The translations under genes were made by a program, and so were the position numbers. A DNA stretch of 64,000 nucleotides from Haloarcula salina (GTDB lineage: Archaea; Halobacteriota; Halobacteria; Halobacteriales; Haloarculaceae), in assembly GCF_010119195.1 (NCBI RefSeq), contig NZ_WRXL01000003.1, positions 359,639-423,638 of the forward strand, given 5' to 3'. Within the stretch, counting starts at the first letter, position 1, and each line of letters begins with the position of its first letter. The notes under the pieces were generated by a model. The model had not been told where the DNA came from. It searched no databases and saw only the letters and a list, made by a program, of their open reading frames with translations. Below, in pieces: positions 27,008 through 35,616 of the stretch.

Positions 27008-28609
27008 ATGGTAACCGAACACGAGCCGTCGGTCCCCGAACAGTCGTCGGCCGTCACCGAGGAACGGGCCGTCGCGAACGCCCAGGGCGCGCTGGACGTC
27101 GTCCTCGCGGCCTCGACGACCGTCGACGACCAGCTCGCGCGGATCGACGACCGCGCGACCGAACAGGCGACCGACGCCGACTGGATCGCCGACGAGATGG
27201 CGTCGCTCTCGGCCACGATCGAGGAGATCGCGGCGACCGCGACCGAGGTCAGCGAGCAGAGCCAGCGGGCGACGCGGGCGGCCTCGGAGGGGCAAGCGGC
27301 CGCCGCAGACGCCATCGAGACGATGGAGTCCGTCCGCGAGATCGGCGAGGCGGTCGGCGACGAGGTCGCCGAACTCCGCGAACGCGTCGACCGAATCGCG
27401 GACGCGCTGGCCGGAATCGACCGCATCGCCGACCAGACGAACATGCTGGCGCTCAACGCCTCCATCGAGGCGGCCCGCGCGGGCGAGGACACGGACGGGT
27501 TCGCCGTCGTCGCCGACGAGATCAAGGCGCTCGCCGAGGAGTCCCAGCGGCAGGCCGACGAGATCGACGCGACGCTGTCGGCGGTCCGGAGCGCCACCGA
27601 CGACACCGTCGAGCAACTGGAGGCGGCCGTCGACGGCATCGACACCGGGGCCGAGCAGGTCTCCACGGCGATGTCCCGACTCGACGACGTGGCCGACACC
27701 GTCACCGAGACGGCCGACGGCATCGCCTCGGTCTCTGACGCGACTGACGAGCAGGCCGCCACCAGCGAGGCGGTCGCCGAGCGATGCGAGACGGTCGCCG
27801 ACCGGGCCACCGCTATCGACGACGACCTCGACGCGATCCGCGAGGCCCGGTCCGAACAGACGGAGATGCTCGGCGAGATCGACGACGTGCTCGCAGCGGC
27901 CGACGCCGACCGACTGGCGCGCCTGGCTGACGCGCCGACCCTCTCGACCGGCGTCGACGGCCTCGACGACCTCTGTGGCGGCGGGCTCGTCGAGGGCGGC
28001 CAGTGCGTGCTCCGCTCCGGCGAGGAGGCCGCGGTCGACGGACTCCTCGCGCAACTGTGTGCCACAGCGGTCGCGTCGGGCCGGGCGGTGTCGCTGACGC
28101 CCACGCCGACGCTCGACCGCTCGACGCTCGCGGCCGCGTTCGCCGCGACCGACCGCTCGCTCGACGACGCGCTCGCGGGCGACGATATGTTCGTCCTCGA
28201 CATGTTCGGGACCTGGGACGGCGGCCGCAACGTCTTCGACCTCGACCGCACGACGCTCGCAGCGGCCAACGAGCGGACCGTTTCCCGGCGCGACGCCCCG
28301 CTGCTCGTCGTCGGCAACGTCCTGGGCGAGATCGAGACGATGGGCGAGCAGGCGGCCAGGGAGGCCAGATACGAGAACGACGACGGCCTCTTCGACGCCA
28401 CCGACACCGTTTTGAACGTCGTCGGCGACGCGGTCCCGGCCACGCTGTCGGCGTTCTACGCCGGCGCGGCCGATCAGGCCCTCACGCTGTCGGCGGAAGA
28501 CGGCGCACAGTCCATCGAACTCACGACCGCGCCGCGCGGCGAGGTCGGCGTCCGACGGCCCGTCTCGAGGCTGTCGTCCCCGCCGTTCCTCCGCGTCAGG
28601 CGCGACTGA
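27008..28609 (+). CDS. Soluble chemoreceptor-type protein fused to an inactive KaiC-like domain
   Basis: The 533-residue protein has no membrane helix. Residues about 60-310 form a methyl-accepting-chemotaxis signalling coiled coil with the hairpin tip [20 protein letters not shown] and [15 protein letters not shown], which contact CheA/CheW in relatives. Residues about 315-533 start with the KaiC/RecA-like pattern [20 protein letters not shown], but the Walker A loop (GxxGxGKT) is replaced by [10 protein letters not shown], without lysine. The C-terminal domain therefore probably senses or binds rather than hydrolyses ATP. Its stop overlaps the start of a histidine kinase gene by one base. 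Confidence 0.8.
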   Translation: MVTEHEPSVPEQSSAVTEERAVANAQGALDVVLAASTTVDDQLARIDDRATEQATDADWIADEMASLSATIEEIAATATEVSEQSQRATRAASEGQAAAADAIETMESVREIGEAVGDEVAELRERVDRIADALAGIDRIADQTNMLALNASIEAARAGEDTDGFAVVADEIKALAEESQRQADEIDATLSAVRSATDDTVEQLEAAVDGIDTGAEQVSTAMSRLDDVADTVTETADGIASVSDATDEQAATSEAVAERCETVADRATAIDDDLDAIREARSEQTEMLGEIDDVLAAADADRLARLADAPTLSTGVDGLDDLCGGGLVEGGQCVLRSGEEAAVDGLLAQLCATAVASGRAVSLTPTPTLDRSTLAAAFAATDRSLDDALAGDDMFVLDMFGTWDGGRNVFDLDRTTLAAANERTVSRRDAPLLVVGNVLGEIETMGEQAAREARYENDDGLFDATDTVLNVVGDAVPATLSAFYAGAADQALTLSAEDGAQSIELTTAPRGEVGVRRPVSRLSSPPFLRVRRD

Positions 28610-29949
28610 TGTTCCATCTCGACGACGAAGACCGACTGGCCCTCGCGACAGCGGAGTTCACGACGCTGCTGGGGACGACGCCCGAGGCCCTCGCGGGGAG
28701 GCCGGTCGAGTCGCTCGTCTCCGAGACGGACCGCGAGCCCCTCCACGAAGCCATCGCGGCTGTCAGGGACGGCGAGCGGGTGACGCGTCGCTGCTCGCTC
28801 ACGTTCACCGGCGGCGACGCGCCCGTTCCGGCGACGGTCGAGTTCGCCGCCGTCGGTGGCACCGTCGTCGGCTCGGTCTGCCGGACGGTCGAACCGGGCG
28901 ACCGCTTCGAGCACCTCTTCGAACTGATACAGGACGCGGTCGTCGCCTTCGAGATGGTCGACGGCGTCCCGGTCGTCCGGGCGGTCAACCCCGCCTTCGT
29001 CGACACTTTCGGCTACGACCGCGCCGCCATCGTCGGCGAACCGCTCAACGACTACATCGTCCCGGACGGGCGCGTCGAGGAGGCCGTCGACTACGACCAG
29101 CGTACCGCCGCCGGGGAGATCAACTACGCCATCGTCACCCGCGAGACCGTCGACGGACGACGCGAGTTCATCTACCGGGGCATCCCGTACGACTCGGCCG
29201 ACGGCCGCCGGTACGGGTTCGCCATCTACACGGACGTCACCGACAGCAGGCGACAGCAGCGCCGGCTCCGCGTCCTCCACCGCGTGTTGCGCCACAACCT
29301 CCGTAACGACCTCTCGGTCGTGTTCGGCATGGGCGAGTACGTCCGCTCGAACGCGCTGTCGGAACCGGTCTCGGACGCGGCCTCGCGAGCGCTCGACGCG
29401 GCGGAGCGACTCGCCGCCGTCAGCGAGAAGTCCCGGAACGTGGAGAACGCCCTCGACGGTTCGCCGGAGCGATCGGTCGACGCCGCGGCGCTGGCTCGGT
29501 CGATTGCGGACGGGTACGGCGCGGACGCGGCCGTAGAGACTGACCTCCCGGAGACCCTGCCGGTCGCCGGCGGCACGGCGGTCTACGACGCGCTCGACAA
29601 CCTCGTGGAGAACGCCGTCGAGCACACGCCGACGGGAACTCCGGTCCGCGTCACCGCCGACCGGGCGGACGGAGACGCTTATCTCCGCGTCGCGGACCGC
29701 GGGCCGGGCATCCCCGCCGTCGAGCGAGCCGTCGTCTTCGAGGACGAGAACATCACGAACCTCCAGCACGGGAGCGGGCTCGGAATCTGGCTCGCCCGCT
29801 GGGTCGCCGAGGCGGCCGGCGGCGACATCGCGTACGACCGAGCCGACGGGTGGACGACCGTCACGCTCCGCCTGCTGCTGTCCGACGACGATGACGTGCT
29901 CGTCCCGACCGAGCCGTCGGGCGCGGCGGCGGAGTCGACCGAGGAATGA
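28609..29949 (+). CDS. PAS-domain histidine kinase, haloarchaeal type
   Basis: The 446-residue soluble kinase starts at the ATG overlapping the previous stop (TGATG). It has a weak PAS-like N-terminus (about 1-100), a clear PAS domain (about 105-215, with FDTFGYDRAAIVGEPL-like features), the phospho-histidine box HRVLRHNLRNDLSVVFG (about 225), and an ATPase domain with NLVENAVEHT, DRGPGIP and GSGLGIWLARW. No response regulator gene is adjacent. Coupled translation with the transducer/KaiC gene suggests the two act in one signalling complex. Confidence 0.88.
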   Translation: MFHLDDEDRLALATAEFTTLLGTTPEALAGRPVESLVSETDREPLHEAIAAVRDGERVTRRCSLTFTGGDAPVPATVEFAAVGGTVVGSVCRTVEPGDRFEHLFELIQDAVVAFEMVDGVPVVRAVNPAFVDTFGYDRAAIVGEPLNDYIVPDGRVEEAVDYDQRTAAGEINYAIVTRETVDGRREFIYRGIPYDSADGRRYGFAIYTDVTDSRRQQRRLRVLHRVLRHNLRNDLSVVFGMGEYVRSNALSEPVSDAASRALDAAERLAAVSEKSRNVENALDGSPERSVDAAALARSIADGYGADAAVETDLPETLPVAGGTAVYDALDNLVENAVEHTPTGTPVRVTADRADGDAYLRVADRGPGIPAVERAVVFEDENITNLQHGSGLGIWLARWVAEAAGGDIAYDRADGWTTVTLRLLLSDDDDVLVPTEPSGAAAESTEE

Positions 29950-29952
29950 ATC

Positions 29953-30435
29953 TCACCGCCTGAGCGCCGCCGTCAGCGCGATCGCACCGAGCACGACGCT
30001 CGCCAGGGCCAGCGGCGGTAACCGGGGCACGTCCACGCCAAAGAGGAGCGTCGTCACCGCGACGGCCACGCCGACCAGCGCCGTCGTTCCGGCGACGTGC
30101 GCGGACTCGACGGTGACGCTCGGCCCGGTCCCGAGGTCGTCGCGGAGGTCGACCGCCGCGTGCCCGAAGGTCCAGGCCAGGACCGTCCCGCCGCCGCCGG
30201 CCAGCACCGTCGTCGCCGACGCGCCCTGCAGCGCGGCGACGAGCACTTCGAGGAACAGCGCCGCGCCGGCGAGGTCGACCAGTCGGCCGGAACGGACCAG
30301 GACGCCGCCGCCGAGCACGACGACGGCGGCGACGCCCGCGGCGGTCGCGGCGGTGCCGACGCCGGCGACGAACAGCGTCGCGACCCCCGCCAGCCCCGCC
30401 GCGCCGCCGCAGACGAGTCCGGTTCGCGCCGTCAC
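29953..30435 (-). CDS. Small membrane protein of the DUF58 operon (DUF7519-like)
   Basis: The protein has 160 residues with about five or six hydrophobic segments and few charged residues. The GTG at 30435 overlaps the DUF58 gene stop by 4 bases (GTGA), which fixes the start. It is the last gene of a four-gene overlapping operon and resembles the small haloarchaeal membrane family often placed there. The function is unknown. Confidence 0.7.
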   Translation of the reverse strand: MTARTGLVCGGAAGLAGVATLFVAGVGTAATAAGVAAVVVLGGGVLVRSGRLVDLAGAALFLEVLVAALQGASATTVLAGGGGTVLAWTFGHAAVDLRDDLGTGPSVTVESAHVAGTTALVGVAVAVTTLLFGVDVPRLPPLALASVVLGAIALTAALRR

Positions 30436-31691
30436 CGGCCGTCCCTCCAGGCCCGCTCGGTGACGCGCCGGAGCGCCTCGTTCGGCCCCCAGTCGTGGAC
30501 GGCGAGTCCGGCGGCGCGGAGCAGGCGCAGTCGCTCGGCGCGTTCGAGTCGGGCGAGTCGGTGGCCCGCCGTGTCCGCGGCCGTCGGGTCCGGGCTGACG
30601 ACCGTCACGGGGTGACCGTTTGCGGCCAGCCGCCGGGCGAACGCCGCCGCGTCGTCGTCGCACAGCGGGCTCAGGAACACGACGTTCGCCGCCGTCGGGA
30701 GCCGCGCGAGCAGCCTGCGGACGTCCGGCTCGCGGCCGTCCGGCGTGGCAGTGAACGCGCGGTCGGTTCGCAGCAGCTCGCGGGCCCGTCGGCGGTGCAC
30801 CTCGGTGGTCCCGGGGTCGAGCCACGCCCGCTGTGGCGAGTAAGCGGCGATACCGACGGCGTGGCCGTCCTCCGGGAGTCCCTCGACGAGCGCAACGGCG
30901 GCCGCGGTCGACCGCTCGACGGCCGTTTCGGCGTCCGGACGCGGGGCGACGGCGGCCGCCGCGCGGGCGTCGACCACGACCACGACCGTCGCGGACTGCT
31001 CGCGGCGGAACTCGACGGTCGACAGGTCGCCGGTCCGGGCGTAACGGTTCCAGTCGACGCGCGAGAGGGGGTCGTTCGAGCGGTGTTCCCGGACGGCGTA
31101 GAAGGAGACGCCCTCGCCGCCCTCGTCGACCGGAACCGCGCCGGGTCGACGCGCCACCGCCGGCACGAGCGGCAGCAGCGCCGACCCGGCCGGGCGCTCC
31201 CAGGTGACGGCGTCCGGTTCGACCGCGACGCGCGTCCGACGCGCGACCACGCCGACCACGTCCCTGACGACGACGGTCGCCGGCTCGAACACGCAGCGGT
31301 CGGTGCCGCCGGCGATCTCGTAGGTCACCGTCGCCTCGGCCCCCGGCCGCAGCGCCGTCCCCAGCGAGGCCGACCCCTCGACGACGCGGACGGTGTCCGG
31401 GACGCCGTCGGCGACCCGCAGGTCGGGAATCGTTCGGTCGCCGTCGTTGCGGACGGTGAGCGCGACGGTGACTCGCTCGCCCAGCGACGGCTCTGGCGGC
31501 GTGATCGACCGCCGGACCGTCACGTCGGCCGCCGGCGCGACGGCCAGCCGATCGTACGCGCCGAGCGTGACGCCGAGGCCGCCGAGCAGGACGAGCGCGG
31601 GGACCCGCGCCAGGAGGCCGACGCCGACGGCCACCAGCGCGGCCCCGCCCAGCCCGAACCACCGCCCGGTTCGCTGGACCCCCTCGCTCAT
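30432..31691 (-). CDS. DUF58 domain protein, membrane-anchored
   Basis: The 419-residue protein has two N-terminal transmembrane segments (about 10-50), a beta-rich middle (CARDB-like, about 75-150) and the DUF58 signature near 215-240 (FYAVREHRSNDPLSRVDWN) followed by RREQSATVVVVVDARA, which resembles a degraded von Willebrand A fold. DUF58 proteins usually act with a MoxR AAA ATPase and a transglutaminase, but none is here. It overlaps both neighbours by 4 bases (ATGA and GTGA). Confidence 0.88.
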   Translation of the reverse strand: MSEGVQRTGRWFGLGGAALVAVGVGLLARVPALVLLGGLGVTLGAYDRLAVAPAADVTVRRSITPPEPSLGERVTVALTVRNDGDRTIPDLRVADGVPDTVRVVEGSASLGTALRPGAEATVTYEIAGGTDRCVFEPATVVVRDVVGVVARRTRVAVEPDAVTWERPAGSALLPLVPAVARRPGAVPVDEGGEGVSFYAVREHRSNDPLSRVDWNRYARTGDLSTVEFRREQSATVVVVVDARAAAAVAPRPDAETAVERSTAAAVALVEGLPEDGHAVGIAAYSPQRAWLDPGTTEVHRRRARELLRTDRAFTATPDGREPDVRRLLARLPTAANVVFLSPLCDDDAAAFARRLAANGHPVTVVSPDPTAADTAGHRLARLERAERLRLLRAAGLAVHDWGPNEALRRVTERAWRDGR

Positions 31692-32212
31692 CGCTCGGTC
31701 CGCCGGAGGAGTTCGGCGGTGGCCAGCGCGACCCGCCGACGGAACGGTCGCGTGCCGGAGAGCCACCCGGACAGCCGGTCGACGAGCGAGATCGGTGTAC
31801 CGTCGAACAGTTCTCGCGCGCCGGCCGTGTCCGTCCACGTCCCGTCCCCGAGCGCGTCGCGGGCCGCCGCCGGCGACAGCCCCTCCCGTTCGAGCGCGAG
31901 GACGGCGACGGCCTCGGTCCGCCGCCGGATCGCCTCCCGGCCCTCGCCGGCGGCCAGCGCGTCGTCGACCGCGTCGCCCGGGACCGAGACGAACTGGCTG
32001 TCGGTGTCCGGGAGGCGCGGGCCGCGCTCGCCGTCGAGCGAGCGCACCAAGAGCGCGAGGACGGCGACGGCCACGGCGAAGACGGCCACCGCGAGCAGCG
32101 GGAGCGTCGAGACCGCTCCCGCGGGCAACAGCGGCGCGCCGACGGCGGCGAGTCCGAGTCCCAGCGCCGTCGCGCCGAGGCCGACCGCCAGCGGAACGGT
32201 TCGCACCGTCAC
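31688..32212 (-). CDS. Membrane protein of the DUF58 operon (DUF7269-like)
   Basis: The 174-residue protein has two N-terminal transmembrane helices (about 5-30 and 36-58) and an acidic soluble C-terminus with the segment AVLALEREGLSPAAARDALGDGTWTD. It matches the DUF7269-type proteins found between DUF4129 and DUF58 genes in haloarchaea. The GTG start at 32212 overlaps the upstream stop by 4 bases. Confidence 0.7.
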   Translation of the reverse strand: MTVRTVPLAVGLGATALGLGLAAVGAPLLPAGAVSTLPLLAVAVFAVAVAVLALLVRSLDGERGPRLPDTDSQFVSVPGDAVDDALAAGEGREAIRRRTEAVAVLALEREGLSPAAARDALGDGTWTDTAGARELFDGTPISLVDRLSGWLSGTRPFRRRVALATAELLRRTER

Positions 32213-32931
32213 GGCTCGGCCTCCGGGTCGCGGGCAGGCGAGTCGGCGTCACCGTTCGCGGCCCCGCGCTCGTCCCCGACCGCGGCCGACCGGTCGTCCG
32301 CGCCCTCGGTCGCCCGTTCCAGGGCCTCGCGGGCGCGCCCCTCCATCTCGGCGTCCGGCGTCGCTGCCCCGTAGCGGACCCGCTCGAACAGGTCCCTGAG
32401 CGCGCCCACGGCGTCGGGGTCCGCGCCGGCCGTCGCCGCGTCCGCGGCCACGTCCCGCGGTGTCGACGCGCCGTCGGGCGTGACCCGTTCTTCGAGGGAC
32501 GCCCAGGCCCGGTACACGTCGTTGGTCAGCGGCACGTCGACGTCCCGCGCGGTCCGTGACGCCACCGTCGACTCGGGGTTCGAGGCGGCGACGCTGGGCG
32601 TCTCGCCGCTCGTCTCGTCGACCGTCTGCCCGCCGCCGGCGAACCGCCACAGGGCGACCACGGCGGCGGCGACCACGGCGAGGACGCCGCCGATCGCGGG
32701 TGCGGGGACGCTCGGGAGCAGCGCGCGAGCGCCGCCCTCGGCGGACGGCGGGTCGATGCCGCCGGGCGGATCTTCGAGGCGCCGCTCGCCGGTGTTCTCG
32801 ATCTCGCCGTCGTCCGGTGACAGCTCGGCGTCGTCGCGGCCGGTAGCCGCGTCGATGCTCGCCGCGCCGACGCTGAACGACAGCAGGGCGACCGCGGCGA
32901 CGACCGCCACGAGGAGGGACTGTCGCTGCAT
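32209..32931 (-). CDS. DUF4129 domain protein, exported and membrane-anchored
   Basis: The 240-residue protein starts at the ATG at 32931 (MQRQSLLVAVVAAVALLSFSVGA), which gives a clean signal peptide; the frame extends 8 codons further up. A second membrane helix (about 75-105) follows, then the DUF4129 region NDVYRAWASLEERV and LRDLFERVRYG. DUF4129 proteins accompany transglutaminase/DUF58 systems. It is the first gene of the four-gene operon. The C-terminus is very acidic and low in complexity. Confidence 0.75.
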   Translation of the reverse strand: MQRQSLLVAVVAAVALLSFSVGAASIDAATGRDDAELSPDDGEIENTGERRLEDPPGGIDPPSAEGGARALLPSVPAPAIGGVLAVVAAAVVALWRFAGGGQTVDETSGETPSVAASNPESTVASRTARDVDVPLTNDVYRAWASLEERVTPDGASTPRDVAADAATAGADPDAVGALRDLFERVRYGAATPDAEMEGRAREALERATEGADDRSAAVGDERGAANGDADSPARDPEAEP

Positions 32932-33003
32932 ACCGGCAGTCCGCCCGTGGCGCATGAATAGGTTGGGGCGCTGTCGCGTTCGAGCGACCGACGGCGGTCC
33001 GCC

Positions 33004-33984
33004 TCAGAGGCGGTCGGCCAGGTCCTCGGCGAAGTACGTCAGAATCAGGTCCGCGCCGGCGCGCTTGATTGACAGCAGCGACTCGTAGGCGACCGACTCG
33101 AGGTCGAGCCACCCCTTCTCGGCGGCCGCGTGCAACATCGCGTACTCGCCGGAGACGTTGTAGGCGGCGACGGGGTGGTCGTACGACTCGCGGATGTCCC
33201 TGACCACGTCGAGATACGGCAGGGCGGGCTTGACCATCAGCACGTCCGCGCCCTGCTCAACGTCGAGGGCGACCTCGCGGCGCGCCTCGCGTGCGTTCGC
33301 GGGGTCCATCTGGTAGTGGCGGCGATCGCCGAAGGCCGGCGCGCCGTCGGCGGCGTCGCGGAAGGGCCCGTAGAACGCCGATTCGTACTTGGCGGCGTAG
33401 CTCATGATCGGCACGTCGTCGAAGCCGTCGGCGTCGAGCCCCTCGCGGATCGCTCCGACCATCCCGTCGATCATGCCCGAGGGCGCGACCATGTCGGCCC
33501 CGGCAGCGGCGTGGCTCGTCGCGATGCGCTTCAGCAGGCCGAGCGTCTCGTCGTTGCGCACCGTCAGCCGCGGGTCGTCCTCGGCGTCGGCTTCGAGGAC
33601 GCCGCAGTGGCCGTGGTCGGTGTACTCACAGAGGCACACGTCCGTGATGACGTAGGCGTCCGTCTCGCTCGCGATGCGGCGGGCGGCCGTCTGCACGACG
33701 CCGTCTTCGGCCCAGGCGCGGGTGCCCTTCGGGTCCTTCGACTCGGGGACGCCGAACAGCATCACGGCCTCGACGCCGGTCTCGCGGACCTCCTCGACGC
33801 GCTCGACCGCCTGGTCGACGGGGACGCGCTCGTGGCCCGGCATCGTCTCGATGGGGACGCGCTCGTCGGTCGTCGCGTCGACGAACACCGGGGCGATGAG
33901 GTCCGACGCCGAGAGGTCCGTCTCGCGCACCAGCGGGCGCACGCCGTCGGTCCGCAGGCGGCGCGGGCGCTGTGTCAGGTTCAT
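33004..33984 (-). CDS. hemB: Delta-aminolevulinic acid dehydratase (porphobilinogen synthase)
   Basis: It joins two 5-aminolevulinate molecules to porphobilinogen in heme synthesis. The 326-residue protein has the zinc-binding cysteines [13 protein letters not shown], the catalytic lysines in [16 protein letters not shown] and [12 protein letters not shown], and [14 protein letters not shown]. The start is ATG at 33984. HemL, the preceding enzyme, is encoded 22 kb away. It has its own promoter and is not in an operon. Confidence 0.96.
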   Translation of the reverse strand: MNLTQRPRRLRTDGVRPLVRETDLSASDLIAPVFVDATTDERVPIETMPGHERVPVDQAVERVEEVRETGVEAVMLFGVPESKDPKGTRAWAEDGVVQTAARRIASETDAYVITDVCLCEYTDHGHCGVLEADAEDDPRLTVRNDETLGLLKRIATSHAAAGADMVAPSGMIDGMVGAIREGLDADGFDDVPIMSYAAKYESAFYGPFRDAADGAPAFGDRRHYQMDPANAREARREVALDVEQGADVLMVKPALPYLDVVRDIRESYDHPVAAYNVSGEYAMLHAAAEKGWLDLESVAYESLLSIKRAGADLILTYFAEDLADRL

Positions 33985-34132
33985 ACCGGGCTCTCCGGCC
34001 GTCCGCGGCATGAACCCACCGCTTGCGGCGGCGACCGCCCGGTCGGCGGCGGAACGCGCCGGCCGCCACGCTGTGACACCAAATCGCACACGAGCACGAG
34101 ATTTATGCCGTCGCCGCCGCCACACTCGGCCG

Positions 34133-34834
34133 ATGCCCTCCGACGACACCGACTCGCTGACCGAGCAGATGCACGACTTCCTCGACGGCCTCGGCTTCGC
34201 GGACCTGACGCCGGACTACCGCGACGAGCGCGACGCCGCCAACGACGCCATCGACGCGGCCTTCGACCCGCTGCCCGAGGAACTCGCCGAGGACCCGGAC
34301 CTCGCCGAGGTCGACAAGGTCAACGTCCACGACGACGGCGACGACATCCTCGTCCCCGTTGTTACCTTCCTCTTCGAGGACGCCGGCGAACCGGACCGCG
34401 ACGCCGTCTGGTCGTTCGTCGGGCACGCGCTGGAGGCGGTCCACGAGCCGTTCGCCGACCTCCACGTCCGTCACTACGACCTCCAGTTCGCCTACGCCCA
34501 CGAAGACGAGGACGCGGTCGTCTACTGCCGCATCGCGGTCCACCCCCCGCTCGTCGAGCGATACCTGACCGACCCCGGATTCGACCTCGATGCCCTCCGA
34601 GCGGCCGTCACCGAGGCGGATAACGGCGACGACGAAATCCCGCCGGTCGACTGGAAGCCCTTCGACGCCGAATCGATGGGGACGGGCGCGTACAGCGGCG
34701 GGCAGGCGGCCATCGCGGCCCACTGTGCCGGGGCGAGCGCGGGCGCGGCTGCCGCGTGCGCTGGCGCTGCGGCCGGCGGGGCTGCAGGTGCCGGCGGGGC
34801 CGCAGGCTGTGGCGGTGCGGGCGGCGGGATGTAG
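34133..34834 (+). CDS. Hypothetical acidic protein with Gly/Ala/Cys-rich C-terminal tail
   Basis: The 233-residue protein starts at ATG 34133 ([12 protein letters not shown]). The body (1-195) is very acidic with predicted strands such as [13 protein letters not shown] and [14 protein letters not shown], and no recognisable motif. The last 35 residues are nearly only Gly and Ala with four or five cysteines (CAGA, CGGAGGG), ending in methionine. The tail could bind metal or be a packing or surface module. No function is assigned. The divergent neighbour is hemB; the next gene (CinA-like) is convergent. Confidence 0.75.
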   Translation: MPSDDTDSLTEQMHDFLDGLGFADLTPDYRDERDAANDAIDAAFDPLPEELAEDPDLAEVDKVNVHDDGDDILVPVVTFLFEDAGEPDRDAVWSFVGHALEAVHEPFADLHVRHYDLQFAYAHEDEDAVVYCRIAVHPPLVERYLTDPGFDLDALRAAVTEADNGDDEIPPVDWKPFDAESMGTGAYSGGQAAIAAHCAGASAGAAAACAGAAAGGAAGAGGAAGCGGAGGGM

Positions 34835-34840
34835 GCCCGC

Positions 34841-35578
34841 TCACCCGCCGTCGGCCGTCTCGATTCGCTCGCGGAGCCACGCCGCCGCGTCGGCGACGGC
34901 CGCCGGGTCGTCGCCCGTGACTTTCACCCGTCCCGGCGCGTCGTCCTTGCGGGGGTAGCTTCCGACGGCGACGCCGAACCGCTCGCGGGCCTCGGTGACG
35001 CGGTCGACCAGCGCGCCCTCGGGTGCGGGCGTGTGCATCGTCTCCGTTGTCCGGTCGCCGTCGAACTCGTCGGCGACGGTCTCGTACATCGCCTTCAGTT
35101 CCTCGGGGATGCCCGGCATGACATAGACGCCGTCGACCACGCAGCCGGCGGCGAAGCTCTCGTCGGTCAGCAGGGGCTGGCCGCCCTCGGGGACCGCCGC
35201 CCACGCGTCGAGGTCGAGGTCCATGTCGTAGCGGTCCACCATCTCTGGGTTGTCCGCGGCGAAGCGCTCGGCCTTCGCTTCGAGGTGGGCGCGCACCGAC
35301 TCGGGCACGACGAGGTCGCGGCCGAACGCCCGCGCCACGCCAGCCTTCGTCACGTCGTCGGGCGTCCCGCCGATGCCGCCGGTGACGACGACCGCGTCGA
35401 AGGCGTCGCGGTACCGCGCCACGGCGTCGGCGATGACCGCCTCGTCGTCCGGGACGGTCAGGACGCGGGCGACCGTCGCGCCCGCCGCGGTGAGCCGTCG
35501 CCCGAGCCACGAGGCGTTCGTGTTCTCCGTGTCCCCGGCCAGCAGTTCGTCGCCGACGGTGACCAGTGCGACCTGCAT
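34841..35578 (-). CDS. CinA-like molybdopterin-binding domain protein
   Basis: The 245-residue protein is a stand-alone MoCF_biosynth domain of the CinA N-terminal type. It has VGDELLAGDTENTNASWLGRR at the start and the conserved VTGGIGGTPDDVTKAG. ADP-ribose pyrophosphatase activity is known for related CinA proteins, but this copy lacks the C-terminal deamidase domain. The start is ATG at 35578, and the stop lies six bases from the convergent gene's stop. Confidence 0.82.
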   Translation of the reverse strand: MQVALVTVGDELLAGDTENTNASWLGRRLTAAGATVARVLTVPDDEAVIADAVARYRDAFDAVVVTGGIGGTPDDVTKAGVARAFGRDLVVPESVRAHLEAKAERFAADNPEMVDRYDMDLDLDAWAAVPEGGQPLLTDESFAAGCVVDGVYVMPGIPEELKAMYETVADEFDGDRTTETMHTPAPEGALVDRVTEARERFGVAVGSYPRKDDAPGRVKVTGDDPAAVADAAAWLRERIETADGG

Positions 35579-35616
35579 ATCGAACTCCGACGCGCCCGAG
35601 CGGGGTAAGGATTTGC

